Source: Alistipes sp.
GTDB taxonomy: Bacteria; Bacteroidota; Bacteroidia; Bacteroidales; Rikenellaceae
Reading direction: 5' to 3'
Length of the DNA: 6,475 nucleotides
Assembly (NCBI GenBank): GCA_017391185.1
Contig: JAFOZN010000180.1
Span: forward strand, 1-6,475
Positions within the stretch are counted from its first letter, which is position 1. Every line of letters begins with the position of its first letter. Below, piece by piece: positions 1 to 5,341 of the stretch. The notes under the pieces were generated by a model. That model was not told where the DNA came from and made no database searches. It saw only the letters and a program-made list of their open reading frames with translations. The position numbers and the translations under genes were made by a program.

Positions 1-1094
1 AGCTCTCGCGCATCGGCAAGATAGAGCTACCAGAGGTGCGTCCATGTTTAGGCTCTCAGAAGCAACAATTCTACCGCAACAAGCTCGAATTTACCTTCGC
101 CGACAAGCGTTGGCTCACCTATGAGGAGATTGCCGCAGGCGACAGCATCGAGCGCACCCCAGCGTTGGGTTTCCACATCCCAAATTGCTTCGACAAGGTA
201 CTCGACATCGAGAAGTGCTACCTCCAGCAGGAGCCATCCAACGCCATCCGCGATGAGATCAAAGCCTTCTGCATCGAGCATGGTTACTCGTTCCACAACT
301 GCCGCGAGCATCAGGGCCTCATGCGTAACATCATCATCCGCACGGCTTCTACGGGCGAGATTATGCTCATCGTAGTATTCAACGAGGATGCTCAGGAGAA
401 GATCTCAGCTCTGATGGAGCATATCAAGGCAAATTTCCCTCAGATTACCTCCCTCTTCTATGTCGTGAATACCAAATGGAACGACTCTATCGGAGATCTG
501 GAGCACCACTGCTACTCAGGCAAAGATCATATCATCGAGCAGATGGAGGGGCTGCAGTTCAAGGTAGGACCAAAGTCATTCTATCAGACCAACTCTGAGC
601 AGGCATACGAACTCTATAAGGTGGCACGCGATTTTGCCGATCTAAAGGGCGATGAGGTGTTGTATGACCTCTATACGGGTACGGGTACCATCGCCAACTT
701 CTGCGCTCGCCGTGCCAAGAAGGTTGTGGGTGTGGAGTATGTTCCTGAGGCTATCGAGGATGCCAAGATCAACTCTCAGATCAACGGCATCGAGAATACG
801 GTATTCTACGCAGGCGATATGAAGGATGTCCTGAGCGATGAATTTATCGAGCGCAACGGTCGTCCAGATGTTATTATCCTCGACCCACCACGTGCGGGTG
901 TCGATGAGCGCGTGATAGATGTTATCCTGCGTGCTGCGCCCCAGCGTATGGTCTATGTGAGCTGCAATCCAGCCACTCAGGCACGCGATTTGGCATTAAT
1001 GGATGGTATGTACAAGGTTGTCGATGTTCAACCTGTAGATATGTTCCCACATACTCATCACGTGGAAAATGTCGTTAAGTTAGTAAAACGATAA
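1..1094 (+). CDS. rlmD: 23S rRNA (uracil-C5)-methyltransferase, RlmD/RumA type, 5' end outside window
   Basis: Cytoplasmic SAM-dependent enzyme of the TrmA/RlmD family, which makes 5-methyluridine in 23S rRNA (U1939 in E. coli). The reading frame is open from base 3 to the left edge, and the residues before the GTG at 36 (LSRIGKIELPE) read as family sequence, so that GTG is not the start; the gene begins upstream. Numbering from the GTG: Cys61 in DIEKC fits the fourth Fe-S ligand, Gln184 lies in FYQTN, SAM motif I is DLYTGTGT at 211-218, DPPR is at 283-286, the catalytic Cys310 lies in SCNP, and the likely general base Glu344 lies in HHVEN near the C terminus. The N-terminal TRAM domain and the first three Fe-S cysteines, usual for the family, would lie outside the window. 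The catalytic half looks intact. The exact target (RlmD versus RlmC/RlmCD-like) is inferred from similarity, not proven. The next gene starts 12 bases after the stop. Confidence 0.92.
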   Translation, partial: LSRIGKIELPEVRPCLGSQKQQFYRNKLEFTFADKRWLTYEEIAAGDSIERTPALGFHIPNCFDKVLDIEKCYLQQEPSNAIRDEIKAFCIEHGYSFHNCREHQGLMRNIIIRTASTGEIMLIVVFNEDAQEKISALMEHIKANFPQITSLFYVVNTKWNDSIGDLEHHCYSGKDHIIEQMEGLQFKVGPKSFYQTNSEQAYELYKVARDFADLKGDEVLYDLYTGTGTIANFCARRAKKVVGVEYVPEAIEDAKINSQINGIENTVFYAGDMKDVLSDEFIERNGRPDVIILDPPRAGVDERVIDVILRAAPQRMVYVSCNPATQARDLALMDGMYKVVDVQPVDMFPHTHHVENVVKLVKR

Positions 1095-1106
1095 ATTTAC
1101 TACACC

Positions 1107-1790
1107 ATGAAACGAATCCTATTGACATTGGTTGCCGTCATTGCTTTGGCGGTATCGGCATCGGCACAGGCAGATTTGCGCCCTACAGTATCGGTAAACG
1201 GTCAGGCTAAAATCACAGCTCCGCTGGATGAGATTTTCCTTTCGATTACGCTCAAGGAGAGCGACTCTAAAGGCAAAATCGACCTTGAGCAGCAGCGCAC
1301 CTCTATGCTTCGCGCTCTGCGCAAGTGTGGCATAAATTGCGATGAGCAACTTCGCTTGGCTGATATGGCGAGTAGCTTCTTCAAGCGCAAGGGCTCGCTC
1401 GCTTCGTCACAATATGAGCTAAAGGTGGGCTCGGCTGAGGAGGCTCGCAAGGTATTCGAGGCTTTGGATGATGCGGGCATAGCCAATGTAAACATTGCGC
1501 GTGCCACCTGCTCCAAGATAGAGGAGTATCGCTCTGAGGCTCGCCGAGAGGCTATCCGCAACGCCAAGGCTCGTGCCGAGGAGTTGGCTACGGCTATTGG
1601 TCAGAGTATCGGTGCATGTTATGAGATAAACGACTACTCTAATTCGCAACCTGTAGTCTATCGTGCCAATATGCTCACCAAATCGGCTATGGCTGACGGT
1701 TTAGTCGAGGAGAGCGCAGAGCCTGAGGTGGAGTTTAAACCCATTGAGATCAACTACTCGGTATCTGCCAAATTTATTTTGAACGAATAA
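1107..1790 (+). CDS. exported SIMPL-domain (DUF541, YggE/BP26-like) protein
   Basis: A 227-residue protein with a clear Sec signal peptide: a Lys-Arg start, a hydrophobic stretch at about 4-16, then an Ala/Ser-rich cleavage region ending near Ala20 (SASA before QAD), so the mature protein should be periplasmic or envelope-bound. The rest fits the SIMPL domain. There is an early beta segment (VSVNGQAKI, 28-36), a family-typical helix at about 145-163 with regularly spaced Arg and Ala (RREAIRNAKARAEELA), then GQSIG, and a closing beta strand (INYSVSAKFIL). SIMPL proteins are reported in oxidative-stress and envelope contexts and in ring-shaped assemblies (BP26), but the biochemical role is unsettled and I assign none. 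Four cysteines follow the signal peptide (74, 78, 135, 171), two of them spaced CX3C. It sits 12 bases after rlmD and 24 bases before the MBL hydrolase, so co-transcription is likely. The ATG at 1107 is chosen because it gives the full signal peptide. Confidence 0.87.
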   Translation: MKRILLTLVAVIALAVSASAQADLRPTVSVNGQAKITAPLDEIFLSITLKESDSKGKIDLEQQRTSMLRALRKCGINCDEQLRLADMASSFFKRKGSLASSQYELKVGSAEEARKVFEALDDAGIANVNIARATCSKIEEYRSEARREAIRNAKARAEELATAIGQSIGACYEINDYSNSQPVVYRANMLTKSAMADGLVEESAEPEVEFKPIEINYSVSAKFILNE

Positions 1791-1814
1791 GAACCTAAAA
1801 CAAAAAACATAGAT

Positions 1815-2486
1815 ATGAAAATCGCACGTCTAAGTTTTAACCCCCTGCAGGTTAATACATACATCCTCTGGGATGAGACATTGGAGGCTGTGGTGATAGA
1901 TGCCGCCGCCTCAAACGAGAGAGAGAATGAGATCTTGGACAAATTCATCGCCGATCACGGCCTGAAGGTAATCCGCGCTGTCAATACCCACGGCCACTTT
2001 GACCACTTGATGGGTGTAAGCCATGTTTGCGAGAAATATGGTGTAGGTTTGGCACTCTCGGCTAAGGATAAGTTTCTGTTGGAGAATGCAGAGTCATCTG
2101 CCATGATGTTTGGCATCCGCATGGGCGGAGTACCTCAGTCGATTGAGTTGGACCTCTCGGAGGTGGAGAGCATTACATTCGGCAACACCGAGCTGAAGGT
2201 TATCCCTACTCCCGGTCATACCCCCGGTCATGTGGTGTTGTATGCTACCGAAGCAAAGGTACTCTTTACGGGCGACACGCTTTTCCGCGAGAGCATCGGG
2301 CGCACAGACCTCCCAGGTGGCGACTACTCATGGATCATGCGCTCTATTTTGGAGCAGATCATGCCACTAGGTGATGATGTGAAGATCTACCCTGGTCATG
2401 GCGAGATGAGCGACATCGGTCACGAGTCGATGTATAATCCTTTTGTGGTCGAGGTACTCAACAACGAGGTAAATTATAAGAATTAA
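1815..2486 (+). CDS. metallo-beta-lactamase-fold hydrolase, glyoxalase II-like
   Basis: A 223-residue cytoplasmic protein with no signal peptide and a full MBL-fold dinuclear metal site: His59, His61, Asp63 and His64 in THGHFDH, His135 in TPGHTPGH, bridging Asp154 in FTGDTLF and His195 in YPGHG. The N-terminal strand pattern (FNPLQVNTYIL, then VVIDAAAS) is that of the glyoxalase II-like branch, whose members hydrolyse thioesters such as S-lactoylglutathione or act on other small esters. It is shorter than classic glyoxalase II (about 250-260 residues) and has little room for the C-terminal helical substrate domain, so a specific GloB role is not supported. The substrate is unknown. The 24-base leader is A-rich with no Shine-Dalgarno motif, as is common in Bacteroidota. 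The aspartic protease gene begins 13 bases after the stop. Confidence 0.92.
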   Translation: MKIARLSFNPLQVNTYILWDETLEAVVIDAAASNERENEILDKFIADHGLKVIRAVNTHGHFDHLMGVSHVCEKYGVGLALSAKDKFLLENAESSAMMFGIRMGGVPQSIELDLSEVESITFGNTELKVIPTPGHTPGHVVLYATEAKVLFTGDTLFRESIGRTDLPGGDYSWIMRSILEQIMPLGDDVKIYPGHGEMSDIGHESMYNPFVVEVLNNEVNYKN

Positions 2487-2499
2487 GCCTGATCACCTT

Positions 2500-3828
2500 A
2501 TGCGCCATCTCCTCTGCATACTATCTCTTTTTCTGAGCCTTGTGACTCTGCAAGCGCAGAATCTCTCCCCACAACAAGCCAACACTCGTGTGGGAGAGTT
2601 GATTAACGCCTCAGACTTAGAGACTCTGAGCCGAGAACTACCCTCGCTCAAAGGGCAGATTGTCAAGCCACTACTGGCTTTGGCTGAGGCTTTGGTGGCA
2701 TACCACGAAGGTCGCCATGAGGATAGTAACAAAGCTATCGCACAGGTGGGCGAATATGCCCCGGAATTGGGGAGCGAGGTGGTCTTTAATATGTCGCAAC
2801 TCTCCATCTACAACTACCTTCTTTTGGAGAACTATGCCGAAGGCGCTCAGATGGTCAATATGATTATGATGACACTTCCTGAGGGTGAAGCCTCGGCCGA
2901 GAGTCGGGAATCTCTGGAGGCCACACTCAGATGGATGAGTGCTCTTGCCCAAAAAGATAAGGTCGAAATCATACGCCCTCAGGCCGATGCGACAATACCT
3001 TTTGAGATCAGGGAGATGGGGCAAGGCCAGCATATCGTTGTCAACCTCTCCCTCGGAGAAAACTCAGAAGTGACGCAGGAGACTGTTTTGGATACGGGTT
3101 GTAGTTTTGCCAATTTCATTTCGAGCAAGGCAGCCGAGAAGCTCGGAGTAGAGATTCTGGCCGAAGATATCATCGTCAGAGGTTTTGGCAAGGGTTATGC
3201 CCGCTTGGGAATCCTCAAAGAGGCCAAGTTGGGAGAGGTCTGCATCAAGAACATGACCTTCTTGGTGGTGGATAAACTCGTACCCGACAATGTTCAGGCT
3301 GAGGGTATGTGCGATGTGATTTTGGGCACTCACGTCATCCGCAAATTAGGCGAGATTCGTTTCGAACCACAAAACAAGCGCATGGTATTGCCAGCCAAGC
3401 CAAGCACAGCTCCACAAAGGCGCAATCTTTTTTTCGAGGCGGGACAATACTTCCTCATCTGCCAAGATGGCGAGGAGCAGCTAACGCTCCATTTCGATAC
3501 GGGCAATGTCAAAACCCAACTGTCATCCAAATACTTTACCCGTTTCCAAGCCAAGGTCGAGGCCGAAGGTGGAGAGGTTGAGCGTTCGCGCAGTGGCGGA
3601 TTTGGCGGAGTTAAGTGGTGCGATATAAGGACTCTACCTAAAGTAAAGCTTGAGGTGGATGGCAAGGCTCTCAAATTGGACAGCGTTGCGGTCAACCTCC
3701 CCACAAGTTATGAGGATGGAGAGCCCTTTGTGGAGCAACATGACGGCTCGGCTGGTGCAGACTTCATCACCTCGGCTCAGAGCACCACGCTCGATTTGAA
3801 GAGAATGTTTTTCAGAATAGATAAATAG
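2500..3828 (+). CDS. exported retropepsin-like aspartic protease with two DTG lobes
   Basis: A 442-residue protein. Residues 1-19 form a signal peptide (MRH, then a Leu-rich core, ending LQA before Gln20), so the mature form should be periplasmic or outer-membrane facing. Residues about 20-155 look mostly helical and could be TPR-like repeats, but no firm TPR consensus is visible. Two clan-AA aspartic protease lobes follow. Lobe 1 has VLDTGCS with Asp198 and the matching ILG-type motif at 274-277 (VILG). Lobe 2 has HFDTGN with Asp333 and a GADFI segment at 419-423 in the place of the second signature. Each lobe ends in a similar strand pattern (IRFEPQNKRMVL; LDLKRMFFRI). Two DTG lobes in one chain could form one active site like pepsin, whereas viral retropepsins need a dimer. 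Activity and substrate are not shown, and the Cys after the first DTG is less usual than Ala or Ser. Only five bases separate it from the FkbM gene, so the two are probably co-translated. Confidence 0.84.
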   Translation: MRHLLCILSLFLSLVTLQAQNLSPQQANTRVGELINASDLETLSRELPSLKGQIVKPLLALAEALVAYHEGRHEDSNKAIAQVGEYAPELGSEVVFNMSQLSIYNYLLLENYAEGAQMVNMIMMTLPEGEASAESRESLEATLRWMSALAQKDKVEIIRPQADATIPFEIREMGQGQHIVVNLSLGENSEVTQETVLDTGCSFANFISSKAAEKLGVEILAEDIIVRGFGKGYARLGILKEAKLGEVCIKNMTFLVVDKLVPDNVQAEGMCDVILGTHVIRKLGEIRFEPQNKRMVLPAKPSTAPQRRNLFFEAGQYFLICQDGEEQLTLHFDTGNVKTQLSSKYFTRFQAKVEAEGGEVERSRSGGFGGVKWCDIRTLPKVKLEVDGKALKLDSVAVNLPTSYEDGEPFVEQHDGSAGADFITSAQSTTLDLKRMFFRIDK

Positions 3829-3833
3829 TTTAT

Positions 3834-4565
3834 ATGGGTAAATTTCTACATCGTCTGCTTTATCGCTCACTCTCGTTGGAGGGTTATCTTAGGGTGGTGA
3901 GTAGCCTATACTTTATCTTCTACCGCATGGGGTGGAATCGCCATTCGCGCACGATGGAGTATGCTTTTCACCTGCCAAGATTGGTAGGCAAGGGCGATCA
4001 TGCCATAGATATTGGTGCTAACTTGGGATACTACACCCTGCCCCTTGCCGATTTGGTGGGCGATGAGGGTAAGGTCTATGCCGTAGAGCCTGTGCCTGTG
4101 ATTTTCGGGGTGCTTAAGCGCAATGTAGGCTCACGCAGTAATGTCACACTGCTGAATTATGCGTTGGGTGCCGAGAATAAGAGCATCGAGATGGCAAATG
4201 ATTCGGTGGCCGAAGCGGGATATTTCGGCACAGGACGCAACTTTGTGAGTGGTGGAAAGCTCTCGAATGAGGCGGTACGTTTCGAAGCTAAGATGGTGGA
4301 GGCGTATGGGCTTTTCAAGGATTTGGAGCGCGTAGATTTTATCAAATGCGATATCGAGGGATATGAGGGTGTGGTGATGCCTCTGCTTAAACCTCTTTTG
4401 GCGCAGCACCACCCTACCGTACTGATTGAAACCGATGGAGACACGCGCCAAGAGATGATCTCACTCTTCTCGGAGCTTGGCTATAGTGCCTATATGCTCC
4501 AAGATGGCAAGGAGGTAGAACTCAACCCCCAAAGCGACAAGGATATTATTTTTAGATATAGATAA
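3834..4565 (+). CDS. FkbM-family SAM-dependent methyltransferase
   Basis: A 243-residue class I methyltransferase. Motif I is DIGANLG at 59-65, which binds SAM. An acidic residue ends beta 2 (VYAVEP, Glu85), as expected for ribose hydroxyl binding. DFIKCDIEGYE at 168-178 is the FkbM-family hallmark, followed by a VLIET strand at about 196-200. FkbM itself O-methylates a macrolide, but relatives act on sugars, lipids and other small molecules, so the substrate here is open. The first 35 residues are basic and aromatic with a hydrophobic patch (YLRVVSSLYFIFYRMGW), which might hold the enzyme near the membrane; this is inference, and there is no cleavable signal peptide. It starts five bases after the aspartic protease gene and is followed by the largest gap in the window, so it probably ends the upstream transcription unit. 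There is no glycosyltransferase or polyketide gene nearby to suggest a pathway. Confidence 0.88.
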   Translation: MGKFLHRLLYRSLSLEGYLRVVSSLYFIFYRMGWNRHSRTMEYAFHLPRLVGKGDHAIDIGANLGYYTLPLADLVGDEGKVYAVEPVPVIFGVLKRNVGSRSNVTLLNYALGAENKSIEMANDSVAEAGYFGTGRNFVSGGKLSNEAVRFEAKMVEAYGLFKDLERVDFIKCDIEGYEGVVMPLLKPLLAQHHPTVLIETDGDTRQEMISLFSELGYSAYMLQDGKEVELNPQSDKDIIFRYR

Positions 4566-4638
4566 GAAGGTCGCAAACAAAAAAGGTCGATAAGCAATAC
4601 AACTTAAAGTATAATGAATAAACATATATAAGCACGAG
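4566..4638 (+). promoter_or_regulatory. AT-rich gap before trmD, candidate promoter region
   Basis: This 73-base stretch is the longest non-coding interval here and is strongly A-rich. It contains a TATAAT hexamer at 4610-4615, 23 bases before the trmD ATG, but no convincing TTGACA-like box about 17 bases upstream, and no Bacteroidota-type TTTG/TAnnTTTG pair. AAGGTCG occurs twice in the same direction (4567-4573 and 4583-4589). No GC-rich hairpin with a T-run is visible, so I see no terminator for the upstream genes. The promoter call rests mainly on gap length and base composition. Confidence 0.22.
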
Positions 4639-5316
4639 ATGAGAATAGATATTATTAGCGTTGTACCAGAACTCTTGACTTCTCCGCTCAACGAATCAAT
4701 CCTAAAGAAGGCTCAAGAGAAGGGAATGGTCGAGATAGTTATCCACAACCTCCACGACTACGCCCACGACAAGCGCAAAACTACAGATGATTACCCGTTT
4801 GGAGGTGAGGCAGGCATGGTAATGAAGTGCGAACCCGTATTCGAGCTTATCGAGAAGTTGCAGTCGGAGCGCACCTATGACGAGATAATCTACACCTCGC
4901 CCGATGGTATCACCTACAACCAACACGAGGCAAACCGTCTCTCGATGTTGGAGAATATCATCATCCTCTGCGGCCACTACAAGGGCATCGACCATCGCAT
5001 CCGCGAGCATCTTATCACGCGCGAGATCTCCATCGGCGATTATGTCTTGACGGGCGGAGAGCTTGCAGCATGTATCATCGCCGACTCCATCGTACGTCTG
5101 ATTCCTGGAGCCATAGGCGATGAGGCTTCGGCACTATCGGATAGTTTCCAAGACAATCTTTTGGCACCTCCTGTATATACTCGCCCTGCGGAGTTTCGCG
5201 GCTGGCGAGTGCCTGATGTGTTGCTTTCGGGAAATTTCGCCCAGATCGAGAAGTGGCAAGAGGAGCAGGCGTATGAGCGAACAAAATTGCTGCGTCCAGA
5301 TTTATTGGAAGAGTAA
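4639..5316 (+). CDS. trmD: tRNA (guanine-N1)-methyltransferase TrmD
   Basis: A 225-residue SPOUT-class enzyme that methylates N1 of G37, 3' of the anticodon in tRNAs reading CNN-type codons, which prevents +1 frameshifting; it acts in the cytoplasm as a dimer. The family's landmarks are all present: YPFGGEAGM at 52-60, TSPDG at 86-90, the trefoil-knot SAM site made by CGHYKGID (111-118) and [11 protein letters not shown] (131-141), Asp168 in SDSF matching the catalytic Asp169 of E. coli, and [10 protein letters not shown] plus VPDVLLSG (180-198), ending in a basic helical tail ([11 protein letters not shown]). It is shorter than E. coli TrmD (255) at the C terminus, but no visible motif is lost. 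The start is well fixed by [13 protein letters not shown], the usual N terminus. In many bacteria trmD lies beside rpsP, rimM and rplS; none is adjacent here. lpxB follows after 25 bases. Confidence 0.98.
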   Translation: MRIDIISVVPELLTSPLNESILKKAQEKGMVEIVIHNLHDYAHDKRKTTDDYPFGGEAGMVMKCEPVFELIEKLQSERTYDEIIYTSPDGITYNQHEANRLSMLENIIILCGHYKGIDHRIREHLITREISIGDYVLTGGELAACIIADSIVRLIPGAIGDEASALSDSFQDNLLAPPVYTRPAEFRGWRVPDVLLSGNFAQIEKWQEEQAYERTKLLRPDLLEE

Positions 5317-5341
5317 AAGGAATCTTGAATTATAATAGAAT

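Noticed and set aside
36..38. GTG as the translation start of the first gene
   Set aside because: The frame is open to the left edge and the upstream residues match the RlmD family; the missing N-terminal domain must lie outside the window.
675..686. Tandem ACGGGT repeat in rlmD
   Set aside because: It encodes the Thr-Gly-Thr-Gly of SAM motif I and is explained by the conserved protein motif.
1202..1567. Minus-strand open frame of 121 codons opposite the SIMPL gene
   Set aside because: Ser/Arg/Leu-rich shadow sequence with no motif; the + strand gene has a signal peptide and a domain match.
2211..2231. Nine-base direct repeat CCCGGTCAT in the MBL hydrolase gene
   Set aside because: It encodes the conserved PGHTPGH metal-site motif, so the repetition comes from the protein sequence.
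4461..4691. Minus-strand open frame spanning the gap before trmD
   Set aside because: It overlaps the ends of two well-supported + strand genes and has no recognisable motif; the gap alone is too short for it.
5317..5321. AAAGG as a Shine-Dalgarno site for lpxB
   Set aside because: It lies about 20 bases before the ATG, too far for normal pairing, and Bacteroidota often initiate without such a site.
5331..5336. TATAAT just before lpxB as a promoter
   Set aside because: It ends five bases before the ATG, so transcription from it would give an essentially leaderless message; there is also no matching upstream box. It is more likely part of an AT-rich leader.
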